The notes under the pieces are model-generated. The model was not told the DNA's origin, did no database searches, and saw only the letters and a list, made by a program, of their open reading frames with translations. A program made the position numbers and the translations under genes. From Nematostella vectensis (lineage: Eukaryota; Cnidaria; Anthozoa; Actiniaria; Edwardsiidae): a stretch of 64,000 nucleotides of DNA. Position 1 is the first letter of the stretch. The number at the start of each line of letters is the position of its first letter. Below, piece after piece: positions 43,177-62,580 of this stretch. Location: positions 12,128,856 to 12,192,855 of the forward strand of contig NC_064040.1 in assembly GCF_932526225.1 (NCBI RefSeq), given 5' to 3'.

Positions 43177-44704
43177 CTATAAAGGTTAGCCCGAGAGAGC
43201 ACACGCAAGAACCACATTTTTGGCGATGCGCACAAACGTATTGCTTTATCATGGTGGTTAGATTGTGAAACATTATTACAACTAGCTATGTACATCTGGC
43301 TTAATCACAATTTTTCACACAACCTGAATCACAATTTTTCCTTAAGCTTTGCTATTTCCTACAAGCTTAAGCTAACCATTCAACAAACAAGGGAAATATA
43401 ACGCCAACTAACAACCAAAAGACTTCACCTGTTCGTTTAAGAGCTTTCATTGATTTGCTTTCTTATAGTTATTCGTCTGTTGCAGTGTGTCCACCGCGAT
43501 CTTGCCGCTCGTAACGTACTCGTAGGGGAGCACAACACATGTAAAATCTCGGACCTCGGGCTCGCTAGAGACGTCAGCCAAGACATTTACACGCGGACGT
43601 CTTCGGTAAGTCGTCATGATGGTGGTGTATTTGCTAACTGTTAACATGGATATTCTCGCTCTAAGTAGTTCACGTGCATCTCTTTCACATATTCCTTGAG
43701 ATTAAAAAGTAGAACGAAAACATCGTCATGATGTCATAAAAGCTGCACACCTTGTAACATGATCTTGGGCTCTGTTGTGCAGGCGCGGCTTCCCGTCAAA
43801 TGGATGCCGCCCGAGTCGCTGTTGTACGGACAATCGAGCAGCGCTAGCGACGTGTGAGTATTAAGCAATTATTTGGCTTTGGAAACATTGATAACTAGTT
43901 TATATACCCCAATTCTCTCACCAGATGGTCTTATGGCATAGTCCTGTGGGAGATTTTCACAATTGGTGAGTGTCCTGTCTTATTTTCTTTGTCTTATTTT
44001 ATGTCTTTTTATCCGCGCTCGCTCATGACGTCATCCTCTTCAGGCGACTCTCCCTACCCTGGAGTAGGGAATGACTACATTCCACGCATGATTCGTGAAG
44101 GATACCGCATGCCAAAACCACTTCACGTCGGGGACGCCTTGTGAGTTGCTTTCGCTGATTGACATTTAGTGAGAATCATTAGGTAGGGAGAGGTGTAGTA
44201 GTTTGTTTTTATTTGCAGGTTTATGATATTTGAATGGATTGTCATTTGTTTTAGAAAAAGAAAACATTTTGTTATTTTTATGGGGGGGAGGGGTGAGCGG
44301 TAGGGGAAAGCTTGTCAATGGACCATATCCAAGAATGCTTATAGGGAATTGATAAGTGTTTAAACTATCAGGTCCATAACAAAGATAGTATGAATAATCT
44401 GTTTTTTTAACTGGGATTTTGTTACAAAAATACTTGTAGGGCTAATGATGTGTTGTTGTGGGATATAGCAAACAATGTCTATTAGCACATATTATTAGAT
44501 ACTGAGCTGTCTCTGCTTTTGGTTACATGTGTAAGTCTGAGTTGCTGAGCCACGTGGTTTCACCACTAGGTACTCTGTAATGCTTCGCATTACATGCAGG
44601 CGTTACAGCAAGACAAGAAGGTGGGTTAATGTTCGATCCATTTTATTTCGTTAATTCAACGACAGACAAATCTAGTACCGAGATTGCGAAACACTTATCT
44701 AAAA

Positions 44705-44935
44705 TCAAAGTGTTATGCTTCATTTCCACAATCGACAATATCAAAGTGTTATGCTTCATTTCCACAATCGACAATATCAAAGTGTTATGCTTCATTTGCA
44801 CCATCGACAATATCGCAATGGTATCCAGTCACTTCGTCCACAAACCGTGTCGTCCACAAGTCGAGTCAACTCGTCCACAAGTAGAGTCAACTCGTTCACA
44901 AAAATAGAGTCAATTCGTCCACACATAGTTTTAAC
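44705..44935 (+). repeat. Two adjacent tandem repeats in intron 16 of RTK copy 2
   Basis: A 36-bp unit (AAAGTGTTATGCTTCATTTC then CACAATCGACAATATC) is present three times (two in copy 1). A short GTCCACAAGTnGAGTCAACTC-type unit is then present about four times at 44845-44925. Intron 16 of copy 3 lacks both. Confidence 0.8.
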
Positions 44936-45479
44936 AAAAAAGTAGCCTCGAAGCATGAGTGTTTCATATAAAAACATGTAACTGTGAAAAAGAGAGTCTT
45001 TTTAGAACTTCAAATGCATAGTTATTCGAAACACCAATTCGACATAAAACATTTTATTAAAACGAACCCGCTCTTATTTCTTTAACACATCACGCACCCA
45101 TACGTAAGTAGCACCGAATTAATCCCTGGAATACGTAGATTAAGGATTGTGTGGTTATTTTTGTGCGATTTTAGTGATGCGGCTAAAATTAGCTTCAATA
45201 GCTTAGCAAGTGATCGGACATAAAATAATCTCTATGATATATTTTGACTTTTTGTTTTTATTTTTTAGGACTACATCAATCTTGACTTGTATAAAGACGA
45301 CATGTATGTCAACTTTGACGCAGCGTGATGTGCGCATGCTCCTTTGATACCGCTGATCTAACCAGATTCTGCTCGTGTTTCAAAAGAATATGCTACGGCG
45401 TAAGCAAGGTGGTGATCAACGACAAAGACAAGAAAGAGAAAAGGAGGAATGAAAAGTTCTGAGACACCGTGATGATGAA

Positions 45480-45922
45480 ATGATATTAAACAATGAAAAC
45501 TAACTGCGAATTCCTGATAATAAAGGCACCATTTTATCAAATTATGAAAACTGAGAGAATTCGTGATAATACAGGCACCACTCTATTAAACCATGATAAC
45601 TGAGTAAATTCCTGATAATAGAAACACCGCTTAATCAAGCCATGAAAACTGAGTGAATTCGTGATAATAGAGGGACCATTGTATTAAACCATGAAAACTG
45701 AGTGAATTCCTAATAATAGAGGCACCACTGTATTAAACCATGAAAACTGAGTGAATTCGTGATAATAGAGGCACCACTCTATTAAACCATGAAAACTGAG
45801 TGAATTCCTAATAAAAAAGGGAACACTGTGTTAAACCATGAAAACACAGTGAATTCCTGATAAAAGAAGGACCACTGTATTAAACTATGAAAACTGAGTG
45901 AAGTCCTGGTAATAGAGGGAGC
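45480..45922 (+). repeat. Minisatellite downstream of RTK copy 2
   Basis: About nine imperfect copies of the 47-50 bp unit also found after copy 1 (ATTAAACCATGAAAACTGAG then TGAATTC plus GATAATAGAG). It ends where the LTR-element remnant starts. Confidence 0.85.
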
Positions 45923-45927
45923 ACTGA

Positions 45928-46122
45928 TGTAGTGTACTAGCACACTTTACTTAAGTATCATATAACAGAGATGACGTTATTGATAATGATTATTTGTAAT
46001 ACCATATAAGGTCATGGCGTATGCCATAAGTTGTAAATACTTTGATTAATGCTCAATCTATATTCGCAAACCAAAGCGTGCGGTTGTGTTAACTGACTCC
46101 AATAAATATATAGCGAAAGACA
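45928..46122 (+). mobile_element. Candidate 5' LTR of the Gypsy-type element
   Basis: It begins TGTAGTG, contains AATAAA at 46101-46106, and ends ...AAGACA. It is followed at 46127 by TTGGCGACGAGCG, which sits where a primer-binding site should be, 25 bp before the gag ATG. No second LTR was found after 49475, so the boundary rests on position only. Confidence 0.45.
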
Positions 46123-46150
46123 CTAAATTGGCGACGAGCGATTCGGGATC

Positions 46151-49100
46151 ATGGCCCAGCAGATGGCACTGGGCGTCCCTGTCCCAACTTATACAGGAGT
46201 TGATGACATCGAGAGCTATATGGAGCGATTGGAATGTTATTGCGATTTGATGAAGACTCCAAAGGAAAGCAAGGTTGCGCTTCTCCTTTACGGATTGCGG
46301 GGCAGTATGAAACACTGAGGGATCTAGTGTCGCCTGAAGTACCCAAAACGGTGGATTTCAAGGTCCTAAAGGATAAGTTAGTGAAGCATTATGGTTCCGT
46401 GCGGAATACGCGACTTGAAAGGACTAAAGTCCGTGCAGTAAAGAGGGAAGGAAACGAGAGTGTGGCGGCCTTCGAAGTAAGATTGCGGAATGCAATCCGA
46501 CACTGCGGGTTTACCGGCGAGACTTTAAACGAGAACCTCGTTGAACAGTTTATATCTGGTATAAACCACAGTGGCATAGAGCGGAAACATTTGCAGAAGG
46601 GGAACGACCTAACTTTGGCCCAGGCGATTCAGTTGGCAAACACGTTTTTGCTGTTTGAAGATTCAGCACGTTGTGGAAAAGTCGAAACACCCCCCTATAG
46701 AACAGCAAAGTGGAATTTTCAACGTAAAGTCCGAAACAGAGTGCTATCGCTGCGGAAGAAAAGGGCATCGATCCAGCGACAAAGTCTGTAAAGCATTGGG
46801 GAAAAAATGCAACAACTATGGAGTCGTAGGACATTTTGCAAAGTCGAAATTTTGCAAAGGAGGAGAGTCGAAATCTCATGGAATGGAATTCAACACGAGA
46901 TAACAGAAGAGTCAGCAGATAAGGACAGTGGGGTGACCCATTTATTTTCTGTAGATGAGGAGATAAGACAACTCAAGGAGACTCCTATGTGTCAGGCGAT
47001 AGTCGGGGGAAAGAGTTTTCCGTTTATTATTGATTCCGGGGCAGCGGCGAATATTGTTTTAAGTAAGCTTTACGAGGAAATTAAGAGTAATGTTTCGCTT
47101 AGGAAAACCAGCAAGAAATTGTATGCTTTTGGTCAGAAACAGAAACATCTTTATATTTGCACACAAAATTAAGTGTTACATAGGTTGGGTTTTTTTTTGT
47201 TTTCATATAATATTACTCTTCTTTTTCTTTTTTTCTTATATTCATATATATATTGAGAGAGGGAGAGGAGAAAAACAACCTAACTTGCAGACCAAGGGGG
47301 AACAATGCTTCGGTGCGGGCACCCTAGAATAGCTTGAGAGCTAAACGGGCTAGGGTGCACTCAAATGTTAGGGAAAAATCCTAGTTTGGAGATCTGGAGG
47401 CTGTGTGCATAAGCAAGAACGTACGAGAAAAACACAGATATAGAGACACGACAAGGATACAACAAGGATACGACAAGAATACAAGCTGGTACAAGCAGAG
47501 CGGAAACAGTAAAAGACTAAAGGAAGGAAGGAATATAAGGCCAAGAATTAGTTGATAGTATGGGTTACAGGTGAAGATGTGAGTGGGTTAATAGGTGGCG
47601 ACCATATCGTCTGATAATTTTTCTTGGAAGGATTTCATATTTAGGTCTTTGTCAAGAGGACGCGCTTAAGCTGAAAGGCGAATTTGAAACGGAAGTTAGT
47701 ATCTGTAGCCGGAAATGTGTCGCAACGTTTTATGTTTTTGATGGCAATGCATAAGTTAGCAATTTGATTAGTCATAATACTGCTAAGAAGCTATAATTAT
47801 TACAGGTAAATTCAGTTTCAGAACAAGAACAACAACAATGTAACACTAGCCTAGGTTCGGAAATGAAGTCTAAATTTCCCGAGTGCTTTTCAGGGGTGGG
47901 CAAACTAAAGGGAAATAAGGTTAAGTTACACATTGACGATAAGGTGGAAGGTGGAACCGATTGCTCAGCCAGTCGGAAGAGGAAGACATAATCGAACCAG
48001 TGGAATGTGTAGCATCGAGATGGGTAAGCCCTATTGTGGTAATTTCTAAGGCGAAAGATGAAATTAGGATGTGCATTGATTTGAGGAAAGTTAACCAGGC
48101 AGTTTTGCGCGAAAGGTATCCGATTCCGACTATGCAAGTTAGACCTTAAACAGGGATGTTTCCAGTTAGAATTAGAGGAGGAATCGCGAGACGTAACCAC
48201 TTAAATAACCCATGTAGGATTATTTCGCATGAAGAGGTTAGGTATGGGAATTTGCAGTGCACCAGAGGTATTTCAGTATACAGTGCAGAAGGTGTTAGTT
48301 GGATTGCCAGGAGTGTTAAACTTGGCAGATGACATAATGGTATTTGGTAAAGATCAGGCTGAACACAAGAAAAGACAAACAAGTGTTAAGTTATGGAAAG
48401 ATTATCAGAGAGCGGGTTAACACTTAATCCGGAGAAGTGTCGGTTTGGTTTATCTTCGGTTACGTTTTTAGGACACGTAATTTCAGACAAAGGGATAGCT
48501 GCAAACCCAGGCAAAGTGGAGTCCATAGTCAATGCTAGAGCTCCAGTTAATGTAACAGAGCTACGTGGATTCTTAGGCTTAGTGCAGTATATAGGCAGGT
48601 ATATCCCAGATCTAGCAACACTTTCCTCACCTTTAACGGAACTTACTAGGAAGTCAGAGACCTTTGAGTGGACCCCCAGACAAGAAGATAGTTTTCAGGC
48701 TATCAAGCGTGTGAGTGCCAGCGAGACCTTAGCTTATTTTGATAGGCAGGCAGAAACTCTCGTAGTGGCGGATGCTAGTCCTGTAGCTTGGGGCAGTTTT
48801 GATACAGAAGCGGGGAGGAACTGAAAAGGTGGTTGCTTATGGACACCGTAGTTTGTCAGATGTGGAGAGTAGATATTCACAGACAACGTCTAAGAAGCAC
48901 AGTGTGGTGGGTAGGCATTGATAGGGACATAGAGAAACTGTGTAAATCATGTGAGTCATGCCAGCTAGTGTCTAGTTATGACAGACCAGTTCCCATAGCA
49001 ACAACAGAGACAACATCACCCTGGAAGTTTTGTAGTACAGACTTGTTAGGCCCACTTCCAAATGGTCGTTACGTTATTGTGATAATTGATTACTTTAGTA

Positions 49101-49475
49101 GGTACTTTGAGGCAGCATTGCTCAGATCTACTAAGAAAGGGGCAGTTATAGATTTTCTGGATGCCATTTTTACGAGATTTGGCTACCCAGAAGCCCTCAG
49201 GTCAGACAACGGGCCACAGTTGACTTCGGTAGATTTTGAGGCATACCTTAGAAGCAATGGCATCAAGTGGGCGTCAACTACTCCGTTGTGGCCACAGGCA
49301 AATGGTCTCGTAGAGAGGATTAACAGAACCATAGAGAAGATACTTAAAATAGCCACTGTAGAGAAAAAGGATCTTTAGAAAGAGTTTAGGAAGTTCCGAG
49401 TAGCGTACAGGTCAACTCCGCATACAAGTACTGGGTGTACTCCCTTTTCTCTGATGTTCGGGAGAGAAAGAGTGT
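46151..49475 (+). pseudogene. Ty3/Gypsy-type LTR retrotransposon, internal region, decayed and truncated
   Basis: Gag begins at 46151 (MAQQMALGVPVPTYTGVDD), shifts frame near 46312 and continues as LVKHYGSVRNTRLERTKVR to about 46690. A zinc-knuckle region follows (CYRCGRKGHRSS...CNNYGVVGHFAKSKFC; the second knuckle has lost a Cys). Protease: FIIDSGAAANIV near 47030. A non-coding gap of about 700 bp follows. The RT is in pieces from 47955 (SRWVSPIVVISKAKDEIRMC), with NLADDIMVFG near 48320 and connection/RNase H to 48824 (TFLGHVISDKGI, VVADASPVAWG). Integrase 48833-49378 has D-D-E residues (CSTDLLGP, SDNGPQ, NGLVERINR) and GCTPFSLMFGRERV to 49475. The join between RNase H and integrase is an internal deletion. 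Multiple stops; no 3' LTR seen. Confidence 0.85.
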
Positions 49476-49479
49476 AGGT

Positions 49480-50214
49480 TTTTGTCGAGGGTCGAGGGTG
49501 AAATGTCGAGGGTTAAGGGTAACTTTTTAAATATTTATCGGAAAGACTCAGCGAATAGCTCATTCTACGCGCTTGAGTCCCAGGAGTACGAAGATAATTT
49601 CGGATGTTCGGTACCTTTTATAGTTTTCGAGTAAAGTGCGATTTAGTGAACTTCGAAAAATGCCCATAACTCATCGAGTTTTTATCCGAAAAAAAAACTA
49701 CCCTAAATTTTGTGCATCTAGGAAAATTGAAGCGATTCAGAGATTTTTATTTTAACAGTAATGAAAAATAAAGTGGTCACTCTGTGGCGCCTAGTGTACC
49801 TGCAGATAATTTTCCATTTTCCCACGAAAGTGAGTAAAGTGAAGGCGGAGTGGAATGTAGGTAAATAATTGTCCTATTATGTCCTAAATAATGGCGCTAT
49901 CAATGAATACTTAGAGTATCACCAATATTTTGGGTGTGCTACAAGGTAGAGATTGGGAATGGGTCTAGCATTTCATTAAGGTAGAGAAATAGCTATAATC
50001 AATAAAATTTGGACCATGCATTTCAGTGGTGGGTATGCAGTATACAGCACTTGAATCTTTCTACAGCATATAAAGGTGGATTATGTTATCATGAATCTCT
50101 TTTAAATTATCAAAAGAAATTCAGGGGGGTCATCTACCTTAACTGCCCAAGGATTCTTCATATAAAAATATGGTAATAAAGCTTGCCTCTTCTTTAGGCA
50201 GTGCCTAAATCTAT
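49480..50214. other. No recognisable gene
   Basis: Non-coding DNA between the truncated retroelement and the duplicated upstream block of RTK copy 3. It begins with short GTCGAGGGT-type repeats (49485-49520). No element ends were identified. Confidence 0.4.
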
Positions 50215-50880
50215 ATATTTTTCTCTACACTTTGAACACCTGTGAAGCTGGACAGATTTGAAGATTTTTGGAGCACTTATAAAATCTGAAACCCCTCCTA
50301 GTCTTACGATTTCTTTGCAATGCGCAGTCATTCTTATCAGACAATTGCAGCATATTCCCAAATATCCACGCATATCGACGTTTTGAGAATCCGCGCAAAA
50401 AAGTTTTGTTGTAATCCGCAGATTCGCATGTCATTTTAGACGCAAAAACCTTTTCGACTCCGCCAATGTTTAATCGAAAGGTGCTACTTTAAGGCACTTC
50501 GTATTATGCGGCCATAAGTTTTACCTTAAAGTTATTGCAACACAAATGATTTCGGTGTTTAATGAAATGTCGTTGGTAACCTCCCAAAAGTTCTCCAAGG
50601 TTTTCTTGGGGGAACATCTTGAAATTCAACAATAAAGATTTTTTTTGTCAGTAAACTTGTATTCTATTGTTATTCATGGCGCACTAACCCTCCGCGAACG
50701 CAAACTTGACGAGATCCCTCTGTCAGTGCGCTCATGATAAACAAAATAATCCAAGATGGCCGAAAAATAGAAATTCTCTCAAGATGTTGTTTAGAATGTC
50801 TTTTCTTATCAATTAACAATAAAATTGTTTGTGTTTCAATTACTTTTAAGTTCGGCTATAATTTTTTTTATAGTGACTGA
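50215..50880 (+). repeat. Duplicated upstream block of RTK copy 3 (paired with 22960-23640)
   Basis: Near-identical over several hundred bases to the block upstream of RTK copy 1, with small indels. Its left end abuts unrelated DNA, which defines the segmental duplication boundary. Confidence 0.75.
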
Positions 50881-50901
50881 ACTAAAAGGGTAACAGAGTA
50901 A

Positions 50902-51039
50902 GGTGACCCAACGCGTGACCATTACTTGTCACGCGTGCATTGAGCCGTTACACATTAGTTTACAGAACACTTCCGGGGTAATTGAGCAGACAGCTTTATC
51001 CCGATGAAACCCCGAACCTCTTGGTACCTTCATAACATA
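50902..51039 (+). promoter_or_regulatory. Promoter-proximal element and 5' UTR exon of RTK copy 3, with ETS-type site
   Basis: ACTTCCGG at 50969-50976 is 70 bp from the exon end CATAACATA|GTAAGT (donor at 51040), the same spacing as in the other copies. The acceptor AG at 51424-51425 lies just before the ATG at 51432. Confidence 0.6.
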
Positions 51040-51431
51040 GTAAGTAAATATTTGTTATGCAAATCCCGCCATAAAATATACTAGAGAAATCGTAGTAGAA
51101 TACTTGGTGGTTGCCATGACTTTGTTGGCAAAAGAGGCGCTATTTTTATAGAATCTTAATTTAATCATGCGAAGATCGTTATGGCCTATTTCCTTTTTGG
51201 GTATAAAAACCAGGTTCTTAAGTAAGTTTTTAGTTTAGTCTACCCCTGCTGATTTGGATATATGTCTAGTTATTTTATTTATTTATTTATTTTTTTGCGG
51301 GGGGAGGGGGTTATTAGTAACAGTCTCGTAATTGTTTCATATTAGGTTTAATGTTTGCTACCTTCGCTTTGTAATTTTTTGTCATTCATTGTATTGTCTA
51401 TATAAAGATATGCTATCTTTATGAGGACACC

Positions 51432-59588
<8,157 letters not shown>

Positions 59589-59654
59589 TATGCGCATGCC
59601 CCTTTATACCGCTGACCTAGATACTGCTGATCCAGAATACAACGTATAGTAGAT

Positions 59655-59925
59655 AATGGGCCTATTTCTAGTTCCACTATGACCGCTGGACTTACAGACT
59701 AAGGACGCATAAATACAGTGTTAGCCTCGACTCCATGCACATACCAGCGAGAATCCTCTGGAACTTGGAATAAAACAAAGCAAAAACCTGTTAATACTTC
59801 ATGATCTCGCTGGTATTTGCAATCGATTCAATTGAAACCGAGGCTTGCACTGTATTTATGCGTCCTCTGTGCCTATGACCAGCAGGCACAGTGGAACTCG
59901 AAACTGGACTATTTGGTGATGACTG
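59655..59925. mobile_element. Palindromic MITE just downstream of RTK copy 3, containing its poly(A) signal
   Basis: Arms of about 100 bp are mirrored: TAGTTCCACTATGACC..CTGG, GGACGCATAAATACAGTG, CCTCG and ACCAGCGAG (59667-59752) recur inverted as CTCGCTGGTA, CGAGG, CACTGTATTTATGCGTCC and CCAG..CACAGTGGAACTCG (59804-59903). The loop holds AATAAA. Confidence 0.75.
59769..59774 (+). terminator. Poly(A) signal AATAAA for RTK copy 3
   Basis: First canonical AATAAA after the stop at 59586-59588, 180 nt downstream. It lies in the loop of the palindromic element at 59655-59925. Confidence 0.5.
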
Positions 59926-59953
59926 ACAAATTCAGCAATTGAAAAGTTGAAGA

Positions 59954-59971
59954 GGGGGGGGGGGGGGGGGG
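59954..59971. repeat. Poly-G run
   Basis: About 18 G. Further G runs lie at 61103-61121 (19) and 61205-61216 (12). Confidence 0.7.
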
Positions 59972-60609
59972 CTAGTGTTTATTAGTATTAGGTATGGGAG
60001 AGAAACCCTGACGAGCGAGCCCCAGGGGGTAGCTAAAAGAGAATTAAGAGGGGTTGGGTGGGTGGGGCGAACTGCACCACACGAGAATTTCAATTGACAA
60101 GTAATTATTCAGCGCGAATAGAGTCGTAGTCGTATAAATATTTAATGATTTATAATACTTTGGAGAGCACGACACTAACGTAAAGCTCCGTGAAAATCCT
60201 GAGAGACGTTGGCCCAGCAAACTGGGTACTGTTTTTTCCAGCCATGTTGGAAGGTGCTACGAAGTTGTCTGCCAGCATTTTCTTTGTCTGAGTTATAATC
60301 AGACAAGTTATGATCCATAAATTGAAGTCATTTTCTTTTTCACTTGCCATTTAGTGTTTTATTCTTAATTGCTTTGCTTAATCATTATTAATTACATCTT
60401 TTTATATACTTTCATTATTGCTTGTTTCTTTAGAAATCACAGTTTGTACATTATAGGGCTAAAATCACTTTGGTAGTGGCTTTTGCCGGAAATAAATTTG
60501 CCTGAGGAAAACCCCCATGACCGAGTCAATGGAAATGGAAGTCTTGTTACTGAAAACTGATTTGTTAGTCTTTGCCTCTTATTGGCTCCGTTCCGTAAGA
60601 CTGGTTTGT

Positions 60610-60835
60610 ACGCGACATAAACCCTTAAACCTGGTTTTCACGAGATATAAGTTGGTTTTCTCGCAATATAAGCACCCTTAAGGCTGGTTTTCACGCGACA
60701 TGAGCACCCTTAAGGCTGGTTTTCACGTGATATGAGCACCCTTAAGGCTGGTTTTCACGTGATATGAGCACCCTTTAGGCTGGTTTTCACGTGAAATATT
60801 CACCTTTAAGGCTAGTTTTCACGTGCCATTTCCTT
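60610..60835 (+). repeat. 33-bp tandem repeat (about 6 copies)
   Basis: The unit CCTTAAGGCTGGTTTTCACG then TGATATGAGCACC recurs with minor changes and progressive decay at both ends. It is intergenic, between RTK copy 3 and the transporter gene. Confidence 0.85.
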
Positions 60836-61266
60836 TTTGAAGCAAACCCAACAAATCCCGACTCAAGAGGAAATTGTTAACTATCCTGGCAAACTTTAAG
60901 TCTCTCATCACACAAGACCCTGTGAAGTTTATTCATCGGCCCACTTTTTTTTCTGTGCGTAAGGAGGGGTACCTAGCAGTGTAAATTTTGCCGCTTTTGA
61001 AAGATTAAAGAATCCGGTAAAACTTGAAGTTAGGCTGTAATGTCGTGTAAAACCAGCTTGACGCCTTATCAAGAAGGCCAGGCGCGTACCAAGTATTGAG
61101 GAGGGGGGGGGGGGGGGGGGGTTGCGCAGTCATAGGTATATGGAAAACGCATAGTATTTGAAGAATTTTTTTATAACAAATGAGCCACTTTTTGCCCACC
61201 AAAGGGGGGGGGGGGGTCGCATGCGCACCCTGCGCACCTCCCTATGTTCGCCTGAAGGCGTGGCAC

Positions 61267-62523
61267 TTAGAAGATAGTGGTGATGGTTTTCTCGTCATCT
61301 TCCACAGGGTCGGTCTTGTCGTCAATTGCAACGAAGGTCTCCCTATATAGGCGCTGGCGAGGAAACAATTAATGATAATTAGCCGAGCGCGAGGCCTGTA
61401 CCTAGACATATCAGACAGATCATTTGCCCTGAACTCTAAGACCCGTCAGCCATCAGCCAGCCAAAGAATGCTCTACCTAGACATATCAGACAGATCATTT
61501 GCCCTGAACTCTACCATCCGTCAGCCATCAGCCAGCCAAAAATGCTCGCCCACTACTTCACAGCAATCTCAACGTCGCATCAATGAATCAGTTACAAGCC
61601 ATGACAGGGAAATGTTTCAAATAGGGCGGAGAATTCCTTTCAGTACTTATCGATTAATAAAAAAAAATCAAATGCGACTTTTTAAATTTTGTGTGATTGA
61701 AATTTGTAGATTTCGACCCAGAGTTCATAAAAGACGCGCGTAGATCATCAAGAAAAAATCCCCCCCCCGGTATTTCGGCCTCAAGGCCTGGCTAAATTTG
61801 GCGACATAGCCCGCGATACAGAGAGACATTGAGATCCCGAGAGACATTGAAGCGCGCGACAATACTTGTAGCAGCGACAAAAAAATGTTTCTTAGATAGT
61901 TGAAAAACATTTTTGTGTTGCGCCCTTCAAAATTTGTCGCGCGCTACATGTTTATGGTGGTGGCTAAACTAGGAAACATCTAGGAGACATGTCGCACGCT
62001 ACATGTTTATCCAGGCCCAGTATTTTGAATAGGGGAAATCAGTCCGGAATATACAAGGAACCGACGGGCATTGTATGAAATAGTGTTTTTATATTTTTTC
62101 TTTGCAGTTCATACGAGCAATCGCAGTTCATACGCGCAATGTTTTCCCGCCATGTCGGGCCGCTGGCTGTTTTGACGAGCACTGCTGGCGCTGTTTACAC
62201 GTGTTTTACCTGTACAAATGTCCCCTCGGCGTGGTAGAGTCTGAAGAACATAGTACCAGGAATGATGATCATGGAACAGAGCGCAAGGAACCAGCCAACG
62301 CCCTCTGACCAGGCGGGGTATTCCTGACCCTCGTACGTGATGTGTTTATACTTGATCAGGCTGAACACCAGTATGCCCTGAAAACACGGCATGTTATTAA
62401 AGGGGATAGATCACCAGTTTTTTGTGGGCTACGGTTAACTTTCAACAACTTGCCTATAGTACAGAGACGGAAGTTAACCTGAGTAATGTTTATTGAAAGA
62501 GTCCAGTTTGACACAGGTTGTGG

Positions 62524-62580
<57 letters not shown>

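Larger units (their letters stand above)
36970..45328 (+). pseudogene. Eph-ectodomain receptor tyrosine kinase, copy 2: broken by a frameshift and a kinase-exon deletion
   Basis: Exons: 36970-37033, 37383-37447, 37545-38223, 38506-38661, 38998-39326, 39920-40128, 40223-40280, 40601-40779, 41445-41658, 42096-42209, 42467-42654, 43486-43605, 43783-43853, 43925-43965, 44044-44140, 44570-44620, 45269-45328. All splice sites match copies 1 and 3, including the GC donor after exon 10. Exon 5 is 329 nt against 330 in the other two: TTTATATAAG has become TTTAATAAG near 39021, which gives a stop within about 12 codons. Exon 16 is 51 nt instead of 100, losing [18 protein letters not shown] (with the conserved Arg) and shifting the tail frame. 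The catalytic centre ([17 protein letters not shown]) is otherwise intact. It could still yield a secreted fragment of about 334 aa (ligand-binding plus EGF part). An assembly error is possible for the 1-nt change but not for the 49-bp deletion. Confidence 0.8.

Noticed and set aside
60150..60350. 66-aa minus-strand frame between RTK copy 3 and the transporter
   Set aside because: Hydrophobic but not recognisable; not in phase with any SLC6 exon and located beyond that gene's stop codon.
61372..61743. 123-aa plus-strand repeat-containing frame
   Set aside because: Created by a 77-bp tandem duplication inside an SLC6 intron; no homology.
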